Origin: Microbacterium oleivorans
GTDB lineage: Bacteria > Actinomycetota > Actinomycetes > Actinomycetales > Microbacteriaceae
Assembly (NCBI RefSeq): GCF_001644225.1
Contig: NZ_LSTV01000004.1
Location: 62,001 to 126,000, forward strand
DNA length: 64,000 nucleotides
Reading direction: 5' to 3'
The position numbers were made by a program, and so were the translations under genes. Positions within the stretch are counted from its first letter, which is position 1, and each line of letters begins with the position of its first letter. The notes under the pieces were generated by a model. The model did no database searches, was not told the DNA's origin, and saw nothing but the letters and a program-made list of their open reading frames with translations. Below, in pieces: positions 40,972 through 51,303 of this stretch.

Positions 40972-43900
40972 TCAGATCTCGTCGATCGACGTCGACTCGA
41001 ACCGGGTGGAGATGTTGATGCCGAGCTCCTCCGCTGCGCGGAAGGCCTCGTCGTCACTGTCGCGCAGGTTGACCTCGGTGCCGTCGGCCGAGAGGACCTC
41101 GACGTTCAGGCAGAGGGACTGCATCTCCTTCATGAGGACCTTGAACGACTCCGGGATGCCGGGCTCCTGGATGTTCTCGCCCTTGACGATGGCTTCGTAG
41201 ACCTTGACGCGTCCCACGATGTCGTCGGACTTGATCGTCAGCAGCTCCTGCAGTGCGTATGCGGCACCGTAGGCCTCGAGCGCCCAGACCTCCATCTCAC
41301 CGAAGCGCTGGCCACCGAACTGGGCCTTACCGCCGAGCGGCTGCTGGGTGATCATCGAGTAGGGGCCCGTCGAGCGTGCGTGGATCTTGTCGTCGACGAG
41401 GTGGTGCAGCTTCAGGATGTACATGTAGCCGACCGAGATCGGAGCCGGGAACGGCTCGCCGGAGCGACCGTCGAACAGCTTCGCCTTGCCCGAGCTGTCG
41501 ATGAGACGCTCGCCGTCGCGGGTGGGGTTCGTCGAGTCGAGCAGACCCGCGATCTCCTCCTCGAACGCACCGTCGAACACCGGGGTCGCGACCTTCGTGC
41601 CGGGCGCGGCCTCGCGGGCCTGCTCGGGCAGCTTCGCGGCCCACTCGGGCGAACCGTCGACCTTCCAGCCCTGCTTGGCGACCCAGCCGAGGTGGGTCTC
41701 GAGGACCTGACCGAAGTTCATTCGACCGGGGATGCCGAGGGGGTTCAGGACGACGTCGACCGGGGTGCCGTCGGCGAGGAAGGGCATGTCCTCGACGGGC
41801 AGGATCTTCGCGATGACACCCTTGTTGCCGTGGCGGCCGGCGAGCTTGTCACCGGCGGTGATCTTGCGCTTCTGGGCGATGTAGACCACGACGCGGCGGT
41901 TGACGCCCGAGCCGAGCTCGTCGTCGCCGTCCTCGGCGTTGAACTCCTTGACGGCGATGATCGTGCCCTGCTCACCGTGGGGCACCTTCAGCGAGGTGTC
42001 ACGGACTTCGCGGCTCTTCTCGTTGAAGATCGCGCGGAGCAGGCGCTCCTCGGCCGACAGCTCGGTCTCACCCTTGGGCGTGACCTTGCCGACGAGGATG
42101 TCGCCGGGGCGAACCTCGGCGCCGATGCGGATGATGCCGCGCTCGTCGAGGTCCTTCAGCAGGTCGGGGCTGACGTTGGGGAGGTCACGGGTGATCTCCT
42201 CCTTGCCGAGCTTGGTGTCGCGCGCGTCGACCTCGTACTCCTCGATGTGGATCGAGGAGAGCGTGTCGTTCTTCACGAGCTCCTGGCTGAGGATGATGGC
42301 GTCCTCGAAGTTGTGACCCTCCCACGTCATGAAGGCGACGAGGAGGTTCTTGCCGAGGGCGAGCTCGCCGTTCTCCGTGGCGGGGCCGTCGGCGATGACC
42401 TCGCCGACCTCGACGCGGTCGCCGGCCGAGACCACGACGCGCTGGTTGTACGAGGTGCCCTGGTTGGAGCGGTCGAACTTGCGCAGGAAGTAGTCCTGCG
42501 TGCCGCCCTCGTCGAGCTGGACGGTGACGACGTCGGCCGAGACCTCGGAGACGACACCGGCCTTCTCGGCGGTGAGGACGTCACCGGCGTCGATGGCCGC
42601 GTAGCCCTCCATACCCGTACCGACGATCGGCGACTCGCTGCGCAGCAGCGGGACGGCCTGACGCTGCATGTTCGCACCCATGAGGGCGCGGTTCGCGTCG
42701 TCGTGCTCGAGGAAGGGGATGAGGGAGGTCGCGACCGACACCATCTGGCGCGGCGAGACATCCATGTAGCCGATCTCGTCGACCGGGAACAGGTCGACCT
42801 CGCCACCCTGACCGCGACGGGCGAGGATGCGGTCGTTGACGAACGTGCCGTCGGCGTTGAGCTCGACACCGGCCTGCGCGACGACGTAGTCCGCTTCTTC
42901 GGCGGCGGTCAGGTAGTCGATCTGGTCGGTGACCTTGTTGCCCACGACACGGCGGTACGGCGTCTCGATGAAACCGAACGCGTTGATGCGCGCGAACGAT
43001 GCGAGCGAACCGATGAGGCCGATGTTCGGGCCTTCCGGGGTCTCGATCGGGCACATGCGGCCGTAGTGGGAGGGGTGGACGTCACGGACCTCGACGCCGG
43101 CACGCTCACGCGAGAGACCACCGGGGCCGAGCGCCGAGAGGCGACGCTTGTGGGTCAGACCCGCGAGGGGGTTGTTCTGGTCCATGAACTGCGACAGCTG
43201 CGAGGTCCCGAAGAACTCCTTGATCGCGGCCACGACGGGGCGGACGTTGATCAGGGTCTGCGGCGTGATCGCCTCGATGTCCTGCGTGGTCATGCGCTCG
43301 CGGACGACGCGCTCCATGCGGGACAGACCGGTGCGGACCTGGTTCTGGATGAGCTCGCCGACGGCGCGGATGCGACGGTTGCCGAAGTTGTCGATGTCGT
43401 CGACGTCGAGGCGGATCTCGGCGGGCTTGCCGGCGCGGACACCGTCGTAGCTGACGTCACCGCGGTGCAGGCGGACGAGGTACTTGATCGTCGCGACGAT
43501 GTCCTCGACGGTCAGGACCGAGTCGCTGAGCGGCTTGTCGATGCCGAGCTTCTGGTTGATCTTGTACCGACCGACCTTGGCCAGGTCGTAGCGCTTCGGG
43601 TTGAAGTAGAAGTTGTCCAGCAGCGCGCGGGCGGCCTCGGCGGCGACCTGCTCGCCCGGACGGAGCTTGCGGTAGATGTCGCGGAGCGCGTCCTCCTTGG
43701 TGAGGATCGTGTCCTTCTCGAGGGTCTCCTCGATCGAGCTGAAGCCCGCGAACTCCTGCATGATGTCTTCGCTCGACAGGCCCAGGGCCTTGAGGAAGAC
43801 GGTGACGGACTGCTTGCGCTTGCGGTCGATGCGCACGCCCACCTGGTCGCGCTTGTCGATCTCGAACTCGAGCCAGGCGCCGCGGCTCGGGATGACGCGC

Positions 43901-44469
43901 GCCGAGACGATGTCCTTGTCGGAGGTCTTGTCGGGCGTCTTGTCGAAGTAGACACCCGGCGAACGCACGAGCTGCGAGACGACGACGCGCTCGGTGCCGT
44001 TGATGATGAAGGTGCCCTTGGCGGTCTGGAGCGGGAAGTCGCCCATGAAGACCGTCTGCGTCTTGATCTCACCGGTGAGGTGGTTCATGAACTCGGCCTC
44101 GACGTAGAGCGGGGCGGCGTAGGTCTTGCCGCGCTCCTTGCACTCCTCGATGGAGTACTTCTCGGGCTCGAGGTAGGGGTTGGTGAACGAGAGCTGCATC
44201 GTCTCGCCGAGGTCCTCGATCGGCGAGATCTCCTCGAAGATCTCCTCGAGGCCGCTGATCTCGGGCACATCGGTGCGGCCGGCGGCCTGCGCCTCGGCGA
44301 CGCGTGCCTTCCACGCCTCGTTGCCGACGAGCCAGTCGAACGACTCGGTCTGCAACGCCAGAAGGTCGGGGACCGTCAGCGTGTCGGAGATCTTGGCGAA
44401 CGAGAGGCGGGATGCCCCGCGGCCGTTCTTGGTGGTGGTGGTGGAAGTTGCGTTGCGCGCAGCAGCCAA
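40972..44469 (-). CDS. rpoB: DNA-directed RNA polymerase subunit beta
   Basis: 1165 residues. It uses a TTG start at 44469 after a strong GGAGG site. The rifampicin region reads [15 protein letters not shown] then [14 protein letters not shown], with the Asp, His and Ser that change in resistant strains (516, 526, 531 in E. coli numbering) all unchanged, so sensitivity is expected. The C-terminus carries the [18 protein letters not shown] switch. Transcribed from the promoter at 44630-44658. Confidence 0.98.
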   Translation of the reverse strand: MAAARNATSTTTTKNGRGASRLSFAKISDTLTVPDLLALQTESFDWLVGNEAWKARVAEAQAAGRTDVPEISGLEEIFEEISPIEDLGETMQLSFTNPYLEPEKYSIEECKERGKTYAAPLYVEAEFMNHLTGEIKTQTVFMGDFPLQTAKGTFIINGTERVVVSQLVRSPGVYFDKTPDKTSDKDIVSARVIPSRGAWLEFEIDKRDQVGVRIDRKRKQSVTVFLKALGLSSEDIMQEFAGFSSIEETLEKDTILTKEDALRDIYRKLRPGEQVAAEAARALLDNFYFNPKRYDLAKVGRYKINQKLGIDKPLSDSVLTVEDIVATIKYLVRLHRGDVSYDGVRAGKPAEIRLDVDDIDNFGNRRIRAVGELIQNQVRTGLSRMERVVRERMTTQDIEAITPQTLINVRPVVAAIKEFFGTSQLSQFMDQNNPLAGLTHKRRLSALGPGGLSRERAGVEVRDVHPSHYGRMCPIETPEGPNIGLIGSLASFARINAFGFIETPYRRVVGNKVTDQIDYLTAAEEADYVVAQAGVELNADGTFVNDRILARRGQGGEVDLFPVDEIGYMDVSPRQMVSVATSLIPFLEHDDANRALMGANMQRQAVPLLRSESPIVGTGMEGYAAIDAGDVLTAEKAGVVSEVSADVVTVQLDEGGTQDYFLRKFDRSNQGTSYNQRVVVSAGDRVEVGEVIADGPATENGELALGKNLLVAFMTWEGHNFEDAIILSQELVKNDTLSSIHIEEYEVDARDTKLGKEEITRDLPNVSPDLLKDLDERGIIRIGAEVRPGDILVGKVTPKGETELSAEERLLRAIFNEKSREVRDTSLKVPHGEQGTIIAVKEFNAEDGDDELGSGVNRRVVVYIAQKRKITAGDKLAGRHGNKGVIAKILPVEDMPFLADGTPVDVVLNPLGIPGRMNFGQVLETHLGWVAKQGWKVDGSPEWAAKLPEQAREAAPGTKVATPVFDGAFEEEIAGLLDSTNPTRDGERLIDSSGKAKLFDGRSGEPFPAPISVGYMYILKLHHLVDDKIHARSTGPYSMITQQPLGGKAQFGGQRFGEMEVWALEAYGAAYALQELLTIKSDDIVGRVKVYEAIVKGENIQEPGIPESFKVLMKEMQSLCLNVEVLSADGTEVNLRDSDDEAFRAAEELGINISTRFESTSIDEI

Positions 44470-44629
44470 GGGAATTACCTCCGTGAGCCCGGGGAGGGCT
44501 GGTTTTCCTTGTCGTCAGGTGGAGTACTCCCGCATCCGACACCTGCGGCGCGCGCCGACGGGAACCGTCGGGGGCGCAGGCACAAGCCGACCACCATATG
44601 AGGGCAAGTAGAGGGGAGCGCAACTACCC

Positions 44630-44658
44630 ACTATAGGACGGACGACGCGCCGTGTCCA
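44630..44658 (-). promoter_or_regulatory. rpoBC promoter
   Basis: On the minus strand TGGACA (44653-44658), a 17-base spacer and TATAGT (44630-44635) are near-consensus (five of six each). A leader of about 155 bases runs to the TTG start of rpoB. Confidence 0.75.
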
Positions 44659-44700
44659 GTCGGATCGTTGACGACTTTCGGATGCTGCGGTATAACTCGC

Positions 44701-44755
44701 GCCGCTCAGACCCCCGGCTCCGCCGCTCAGACCCCCGGCTCCGCCGCTCAGACCC
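44701..44755. repeat. 21-bp tandem repeat, 2.6 copies, at a gene end
   Basis: Unit GCCGCTCAGACCCCCGGCTC plus one C, perfect at 44701-44721 and 44722-44742, then 13 bases at 44743-44755. The partial copy holds the stop of the lipoprotein gene (44748-44750), so the unit copies that gene's end. Likely slippage or segment duplication. Confidence 0.85.
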
Positions 44756-45353
44756 ACTGCCAGGTCGCGAGGACGGACATCGCGAGCGCGTCGCGATCCT
44801 CCTGCGGCACGTCGACGCTCGAGGAGAAGGTGACGATGTAGGTCTGCCCGGCGTCGACGAGGTAGTACTGGTCGATCACGTACGGGACCTCCCCCGTCGA
44901 CACGGTCGCCGTGAGGTGCGCGGACTCGGAGCCCGCCGCGGTCACTCGGTCGAGGGTCTGCACGTCGGTGGCGCCCGCATCCTCGAGTTCGTCGATGCCG
45001 CTCTGCTCGACCTGGTCGGAGGTGACCTCGCCGCCGGGCGAGACGAGGATGTTGACGTTGTCGGGGTAGTCGTCGTCGTCCTGGAGGTCGGCGGCGAACG
45101 TCGTGGGGTCGAATCCGTCGGGGGCGCCGTCGGGGAAGCCCCAGCCGTCGGGGAGGCGGAACGTGTACTCGTCGGTCGCGACCTCCGTGCCGGTGGCGGG
45201 GGCGAACTCGACGGCCTCCGTCTGCTGCGGCGAGACCTCCTGCGTTTCCGCGGGCGGCGCGGACTCGGCGGTGCATCCGGTCAACCCCACCGCGGCCGTC
45301 GACCCCAGGGCGGCGGCGAACGCGAGGGCGACGGAGGCGCGACGGGACGACAT
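44748..45353 (-). CDS. Putative lipoprotein, LpqN/PsbP-like fold
   Basis: 201 residues. Signal peptide with lipobox LTGC (Cys27), an Ala/Glu/Thr spacer and a domain starting YTFRLPDGWGFPDGAP and ending YIVTFSSSVDVPQEDR..VLATWQW. The P-x-GW start and final W are seen in DUF1795/LpqN-like exported proteins of actinobacteria. Role unknown. Separate from rpoB by its promoter region. Confidence 0.7.
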   Translation of the reverse strand: MSSRRASVALAFAAALGSTAAVGLTGCTAESAPPAETQEVSPQQTEAVEFAPATGTEVATDEYTFRLPDGWGFPDGAPDGFDPTTFAADLQDDDDYPDNVNILVSPGGEVTSDQVEQSGIDELEDAGATDVQTLDRVTAAGSESAHLTATVSTGEVPYVIDQYYLVDAGQTYIVTFSSSVDVPQEDRDALAMSVLATWQWV

Positions 45354-45380
45354 GCGGCCGACCCTACGCGTCGGCGGCGA

Positions 45381-46928
45381 TCACCGCCGAGGGCTTGCGC
45401 TGCGGAGCCGAAGGTGAGAACCGGGCCGGGCCTGGGCGAGCGCCGCGCGCCCCGCGGCGGTCACCACGCCGATCACGGGGTACCCGCCGGTCACCGGTCC
45501 GTCCGGCCCGAGGACGACCGGCAGACCGTCCGGCGGCACCTGGACGGCGCCGGGCAGCATCCCCTCGCTCGCGAGCTCCCGGGAGGCGGCATCCGCCGTC
45601 CGCGCCAGCGGGGGACCGTCGAGACGGATGCCGACACGGTCGGCACGGGCGCCGACGCCCCACGTCGTCTCGAGGAACGCCCGCCGCGCCGCCGGGGTGA
45701 ACCAGTCGGCGCGGGGACCGGCGGCGACGGGGACGTCGATGACGGTCGGCGGCGGCGTCCACGGCCACAGGTCGACGGGTGGGACGGGATGCGGGGCGGC
45801 ATCCGCCGTCGCGATCCCGTCACCCGCGCGCAGCGGTGCGGGTCCGAGGCCCGCGAGCGTGTCGGTCGCGATCGATCCGACGACGGGATGCCCGGCGACG
45901 CCGCCGCGGATCGCGAGCAGGGCGCGGACCCCGGCGCGGAAGATGCCGATCGACAGGTCGGTGCCGGCGGACCAGAGCACCGGGCGGTACGGGTCGACCT
46001 CGCGTCCGGCGACGTGGACGCTTCCCCACGCCCCGGTGACGGCGATCCAGAGATCTCGGGTCGCGGTCGCGCGGAAGCCGCCCAGGGTCACCTCGATCGC
46101 GGCGGCGCCCGGGGCGTTGCCGACGAGCCGGTTCGCGGCGGCGAGCGCCGGGCGGTCGGCGGCGCCGGAGCGTGCGACGCCGTCGGCGAGCGCGTCGGGG
46201 CGACCGGCATCCTGCACCGTCGCGAACGGGCCCGGGTCCTGCACGACGGCGGCCGGGCGCTCGACCGGAAGGACGGCGGTGGCGGAGCCCGCGGTGACCG
46301 CAGCGGCGGCGACGCGGCGGAACCGCACGCGGGTGCCGGGGCGCAGGAGCACGGGGGTGTCGGCGAGCGGGTCGAACAGGGGCGCGGCGGTCGTCCCGAT
46401 GAGCTGCCAGCCGCCGGGGGTCTCGCGCGGGTAGGCGCCCGTGAACTCCCCCGCGAGGGCGACGGACCCCTGCGGCACCTGTGCGCGGGGGGTCGCGCGG
46501 CGGGGCACGTCGATGCGCCAGTCCGCGCTGACGAGGTACCCGAATCCGGGGGCGAACCCCGTGAAGGCGACCGTCCAGCGCGCCGCGAGGTGGCGCGCGA
46601 CGAGCTCCCCGGCGCCGATGCCGAGCAGCGTCGCCGTCTCGTCGAGGTCGGGGCCGTCGTAGACGACGGGGATCTCGATCTCCTCCGCAGGCGCCGGTTC
46701 ACCGGGCGCGGCGGGCGCACCGGCGGCATCCACTCCCTCGATCCACCGGCGCGCGGCCGCGAGCGGGAGGACGGCCGGGTCGACGTGGATGAGCACCGTC
46801 CGCGCGGCGGGGACGAGATCGCGCACCCCGCGGGGCCGGCTCGCTACCAGGGCGGCGTGGAGCCCGAGCACCTCGGCGAGCGCGTCGACCTCGACGAGCA
46901 GCGCGCTGTCGCCGAACGGGCGGATCAC
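45381..46928 (-). CDS. pxpBC: 5-oxoprolinase subunits B and C fused in one protein
   Basis: 515 residues. Residues 1-205 match PxpB/KipI (FGDSALLVEVD; FTGFAPGFGYL at 123-132; PRRATPRAQVPQGSVALAG). Residues about 226-505 match PxpC/KipA (FATVQDAGRPDALADGV; RSGAADRPALAAANRLVGN; a RAGDGI loop). With PxpA these subunits hydrolyse ATP and open 5-oxoproline to glutamate. The two parts are usually separate genes; here a short linker joins them. Start GTG at 46928 overlaps the pxpA stop as GTGA (a GTG directly before it is also possible). A similar split/fused form is known as biotin-dependent carboxyltransferase or urea amidolyase-like annotation, so names in databases may differ. Confidence 0.85.
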   Translation of the reverse strand: MIRPFGDSALLVEVDALAEVLGLHAALVASRPRGVRDLVPAARTVLIHVDPAVLPLAAARRWIEGVDAAGAPAAPGEPAPAEEIEIPVVYDGPDLDETATLLGIGAGELVARHLAARWTVAFTGFAPGFGYLVSADWRIDVPRRATPRAQVPQGSVALAGEFTGAYPRETPGGWQLIGTTAAPLFDPLADTPVLLRPGTRVRFRRVAAAAVTAGSATAVLPVERPAAVVQDPGPFATVQDAGRPDALADGVARSGAADRPALAAANRLVGNAPGAAAIEVTLGGFRATATRDLWIAVTGAWGSVHVAGREVDPYRPVLWSAGTDLSIGIFRAGVRALLAIRGGVAGHPVVGSIATDTLAGLGPAPLRAGDGIATADAAPHPVPPVDLWPWTPPPTVIDVPVAAGPRADWFTPAARRAFLETTWGVGARADRVGIRLDGPPLARTADAASRELASEGMLPGAVQVPPDGLPVVLGPDGPVTGGYPVIGVVTAAGRAALAQARPGSHLRLRSASPRR

Positions 46929-47680
46929 CACGGCGCGCGCACCCCGACCCCCGCGGCGTCGAGCGCCGCGCGCACGGCCCGCGCCATCGCGACCGAACCC
47001 GGGGTGTCGCCGTGGAGGCAGAGGGATGCCACGTCGACGGCGAGGACCGAGCCGTCCACGGCCTCGACACCGCCGCCCGTCGCGAGGCGCACGGCGCGCG
47101 CGGCGACGACCTCGGCGTCGTGCAGCAGGGCGCCCGGGTCGGTGCGCGGCACGAGGGCGCCGCTCGGCAGGTACCCGCGGTCGAGGAAGGCCTCGAGGAG
47201 GAACGGGATGCCGCGGCTCGCGGCCGCGCCGGCGATCGCCCCCGGCATCCCGAGCAGCGGCAGCGCGCGGCCGAGGTCCGCGGCCACGTCGGCGACGGCG
47301 TCGGCGACCGCCTCCGCCGTCTGCGGATCGGCGGAGACCGCGTGGTAGAGCGCCCCGTGCGGCTTGACGTAGCGGAGGTCCGCACCGGCCGACACGAGGG
47401 CGGCGATCTGCGTCCGCACCTGGTCGCGGAGGACCTCGGGCGGGACGGCGAGCCGCACGCGCCCGAACCCGGCACGGTCGACGAATGACGGGTGCGCCCC
47501 CACGGCGACGCCCTGCGCCGCCGCCCGGCGGACGGCATCCCGCATCGAATCGGCGTCGCCCGCGTGACCGCCGCACGCGACGGAAGCGCTGGAGACGACG
47601 GCGAACATCGCCTCGTCGTCGGCCGTCGGCATGCCGTCGACGGTCTCGCCGAGGTCCGCGTTGAGGTCGATCGCCGCCAT
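46925..47680 (-). CDS. pxpA: 5-oxoprolinase subunit A (LamB/YcsF family)
   Basis: 251 residues: MAAIDLNADLGETVDG, SVACGGHAGDADSM, VGAHPSFVDRAGFGR and YVKPHGALYH, then SLCLHGDTPGSVAMA. These are the family's metal/substrate motifs. It supplies the amidohydrolase-like part of the 5-oxoproline (pyroglutamate) enzyme. It is first in a two-gene operon with the fused PxpB-PxpC, overlapping by four bases. Confidence 0.92.
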   Translation of the reverse strand: MAAIDLNADLGETVDGMPTADDEAMFAVVSSASVACGGHAGDADSMRDAVRRAAAQGVAVGAHPSFVDRAGFGRVRLAVPPEVLRDQVRTQIAALVSAGADLRYVKPHGALYHAVSADPQTAEAVADAVADVAADLGRALPLLGMPGAIAGAAASRGIPFLLEAFLDRGYLPSGALVPRTDPGALLHDAEVVAARAVRLATGGGVEAVDGSVLAVDVASLCLHGDTPGSVAMARAVRAALDAAGVGVRAPW

Positions 47681-47693
47681 GAGGCAACGCTAG

Positions 47694-48647
<954 letters not shown>

Positions 48648-48656
48648 GCTCCGCAC

Positions 48657-48692
48657 ACGGCGTCCGGGACGGGGTTCCGTCCCGGACGCCGT
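48657..48692 (+). terminator. Strong terminator after the hydrolase gene
   Basis: A 16-bp perfect stem (ACGGCGTCCGGGACGG with its complement) with loop GGTT, followed by TTCTC, ten bases past the stop. Confidence 0.85.
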
Positions 48693-48760
48693 TTCTCGAT
48701 CCGATGGTGGAAGCGGCGGACGGGTCGTGCCACGATGAGGGCACGAGCGAGGGGGTCGCG

Positions 48761-49282
48761 ATGACGGATGCCGCAGTGCAGGAGACGTCGACGGGCAAGA
48801 GCATGGTCATCGATCACGGGATGAGGTGGCGCCTCGCCCGCGACCACCAGCGGACCAAACAGACGGGGCTGTGGGTCGGCGGCATCCTGATCGTGCTGGT
48901 CTACGGCTTCGGGCTGTTCGCGCTCAACGGGAACGTCCGCTCGCTGGTCATGGCCGCGTTCTGGGGCCTATTGATCGCGATCGGCTTCGTCGCGATCCGC
49001 CACCTGGGGACGCAGAAGCTCACCCGCGTCATCGAGGGGCTCTACCCCGCCGGCGACCGGCTGACCGTCGCCGTCACCGAGTCCGGCCTGACCGTGACCA
49101 CGTCGGCCACGAGCCTGACGGTCGCGGCATCCGCTCTGTGGCGCATCTCGACGGGGCCGCACTCGGTCAGGGTGCGGGTCAACGGACTGACCGGACCGGC
49201 CATCATCCTGCCGCGCGAACTGTTGGACGACGCCGACATCGCGCGACTGCGCGCCATGGCGCCCCGCATCCGTCAGGGCTGA
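48761..49282 (+). CDS. YcxB-like membrane protein
   Basis: 173 residues from the ATG at 48761 with GAGGGGG upstream. Two membrane segments at residues about 38-60 and 64-80, then a C-terminal domain TESGLTVTT..LTVAASALWRIS..IILPRELL that matches the YcxB-like family pattern. Function of the family is unknown. Convergent with the methyltransferase gene. Confidence 0.7.
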   Translation: MTDAAVQETSTGKSMVIDHGMRWRLARDHQRTKQTGLWVGGILIVLVYGFGLFALNGNVRSLVMAAFWGLLIAIGFVAIRHLGTQKLTRVIEGLYPAGDRLTVAVTESGLTVTTSATSLTVAASALWRISTGPHSVRVRVNGLTGPAIILPRELLDDADIARLRAMAPRIRQG

Positions 49283-49305
49283 CGCGCCGGGGTCGGGGCA
49301 CCGGA

Positions 49306-50253
49306 TCAGCCGACGACGACCGCCCCGGGCATGCGGGTACGCATGACGGCGAGCGCGTCGGGGCTGTGGTCGACGAGGACGGCGTCGCGGCCGAGCGCGT
49401 CGGCGACGGCGCCCGTCGTCCCCGAGCCCGCGAACAGGTCGAGCACGCGATCCCCCGGCCGACTCGACGCCTGCACGATCCGCCGCAGGATCCCCTCGGG
49501 CTTCTGCGTCGGGTAGCCCGTCTTCTCGCGCCCCGACGTGGGGACGATCGTGTGCCACCAGACGTCCGTCGGCAGCTTGCCGCGCGCCGCCTTCTCGGGG
49601 GTCACGAGGCCCGGAGCCATGTAGGGCTCTCGGTCGACGGCATCCGAGTCGAAGAAGTAGGCGGACGGGTCCTTCACGTACACGAGGATCGTGTCGTGCT
49701 TGCTCGGCCAGCGCTTGCGGGACTTCGCGCCGTAGTCGTAGGCCCAGATCAGCTCATTGAGGAAGCAGTCCCGGCCGAAGACGGCGTCGAGCATGACCTT
49801 CGCGTAGTGGGCCTCGCGGTAATCGAGGTGCAGGTACAGGGTGCCGTCGTCCTGCAGCAGCCGCCACGCCTCGCGCAGCCGCGGCTCGAGGAAGCCCCAG
49901 TAGTCGTCGAAGCGGTCGTCGTACAGCCGCAGTGCGCCCCGCGTGCGGGCGTAGGACGTGCCGCGGAAGCCGCCCTTGACGGGGCCCGCCGGCGGGACGG
50001 GAGCGTCCGGGTCGGGCACGAGGTGTGCGGTGTTCAGTCCCGACCGGGCAGGCCCGGCGCCCGGGGCGCGCGGATCCGGGGATGCCGACGCCGCGGCATC
50101 CGCTCGGGACTGAATACGGAGCGCGGACTCGATCGCCCGCTCCTGCGTGCGGCCGGTGTTGAACGGCGGGTCGAGGTAGACGAGCGCGAAGGAGGCGTCC
50201 GGCAGGCGCCGGGCGACCTCGAGGTTGTCGCCGAGATGGATCTCGACGGTCAC
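49306..50253 (-). CDS. Site-specific DNA methyltransferase (N4/N6, beta-class order)
   Basis: 315 residues from the GTG at 50253. Motif IV DPPF is at 28-31 and motif I FAGSG at 274-278, with TQKPEGILRRI at 249-259. This order (IV before I) and TQKP are marks of beta-class amino-methyltransferases, which include CcrM-like and many restriction-system enzymes. A variable insert follows motif IV (residues 50-85). No restriction enzyme or specificity gene is adjacent, so it looks like a solitary enzyme. Its start overlaps the lipoate ligase stop by GTGA. The methylated sequence cannot be read from the protein. Confidence 0.88.
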   Translation of the reverse strand: MTVEIHLGDNLEVARRLPDASFALVYLDPPFNTGRTQERAIESALRIQSRADAAASASPDPRAPGAGPARSGLNTAHLVPDPDAPVPPAGPVKGGFRGTSYARTRGALRLYDDRFDDYWGFLEPRLREAWRLLQDDGTLYLHLDYREAHYAKVMLDAVFGRDCFLNELIWAYDYGAKSRKRWPSKHDTILVYVKDPSAYFFDSDAVDREPYMAPGLVTPEKAARGKLPTDVWWHTIVPTSGREKTGYPTQKPEGILRRIVQASSRPGDRVLDLFAGSGTTGAVADALGRDAVLVDHSPDALAVMRTRMPGAVVVG

Positions 50254-51299
50254 GGGACGCGGCGCAGCCAGGCGTCCGTCGAGAACTTCGACTCGACGAG
50301 CGCCTCGGCCTCGGCGTATTCCTCCTCGGAGATCGCGCCCGGCTTCGCGCCGTACAGCGACGTGAACGTCTCCTTGAAGCGCTCGATGATCTCGGCGCGC
50401 GGCAGCCCGGTCTGGCTGCGCAGCGGGTCGACGCGCTTCGCGGCAGACGCCGTGCCCTTGTCCGAGAGCTTCTCGCGACCGATGCGCAGGACCTCGGTCA
50501 GGACCTGACCGTCCATGTCGTAGCTGAGGGTCGCGTGGTGCAGCACTCCCCCGTTGGCGAGGCGCTTCTGCGCCGCACCGCCGATCTTGCCCTTCGACGA
50601 GGCGATGTCGTTGAGTGGCTGGTAGGTCGCGTCGATGCCGAGCGAGCGCAGCGCGTGCAGCACCCAGTCGTCGAGGAACGCATACGAGTCCGCGAAGGTC
50701 ATCCCCGCGACGAGGGATGCCGGCACGTACAGCGAGTACGTGACGATCGAGTTCGCGGCCATGAGCATCGCACCGCCACCCGAGATGCGACGGACGACCT
50801 GGAAGCCGTGCTTGGCGGCTCCCTCGGGATCGACCTCGTTCCGGTACGACTGGAACGACCCGATGACGACGGCGGACTCGTTCCACTCCCAGATGCGCAG
50901 GGTCGGCGTGCGGCGCCCGTCGCCGACGCGCGTCGTGAGCACCTCGTCGAGGGCGAGGTTCATCGCCGGCGAGACCGCCTTCTCGTGGACGACCTCCCAC
51001 TCGAACTCGTTCCAGCCGGGAGCGACGATGAGGGCGCGGCGCACCGCCGTGGCGACCGACTCCGGGGTGAAGCCGAGCAGCTGCGCACCCTCGGGCAGTG
51101 CGCCGCGGACGGCGGCGGCGATGGTCGCGACGTCGGCTTCGGTCGGGAGGCCCGTCACGGCCGCATCGATGTCGGCGAGCGCGTCGTCGGGCTCGAGGAA
51201 GAAGTCGCCCGCCAGGTGGAAGTCCGCGATGCGGCCGTCGGCCACCTCGAGATCGACCACGACCAGCTTGCCGCCAGGGACCTTGTACTCGCCGTGCAT
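50250..51299 (-). CDS. Lipoate-protein ligase family protein
   Basis: 349 residues from the ATG at 51299. Unusual order: residues 1-90 (EYKVPGGKLVVVDLEVADG..FLEPDDALADID) look like the accessory lipoate-ligase domain that is C-terminal in E. coli LplA, then the catalytic LplA/BirA fold: NLALDEVL, RIWEWNESAVVIG, VVRRISGGGAM and the likely binding Lys in SKGKIGGAAQKR. Expected to attach lipoate or a related acyl group to E2/GcvH domains. Four bases downstream of the hydrolase gene start region; same strand as the methyltransferase. Confidence 0.85.
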   Translation of the reverse strand: MHGEYKVPGGKLVVVDLEVADGRIADFHLAGDFFLEPDDALADIDAAVTGLPTEADVATIAAAVRGALPEGAQLLGFTPESVATAVRRALIVAPGWNEFEWEVVHEKAVSPAMNLALDEVLTTRVGDGRRTPTLRIWEWNESAVVIGSFQSYRNEVDPEGAAKHGFQVVRRISGGGAMLMAANSIVTYSLYVPASLVAGMTFADSYAFLDDWVLHALRSLGIDATYQPLNDIASSKGKIGGAAQKRLANGGVLHHATLSYDMDGQVLTEVLRIGREKLSDKGTASAAKRVDPLRSQTGLPRAEIIERFKETFTSLYGAKPGAISEEEYAEAEALVESKFSTDAWLRRVP

Positions 51300-51303
51300 G
51301 GTC

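Noticed and set aside
44701-44755. CRISPR array
   Set aside because: Repeats are directly abutting with no spacers; it is a short tandem duplication.
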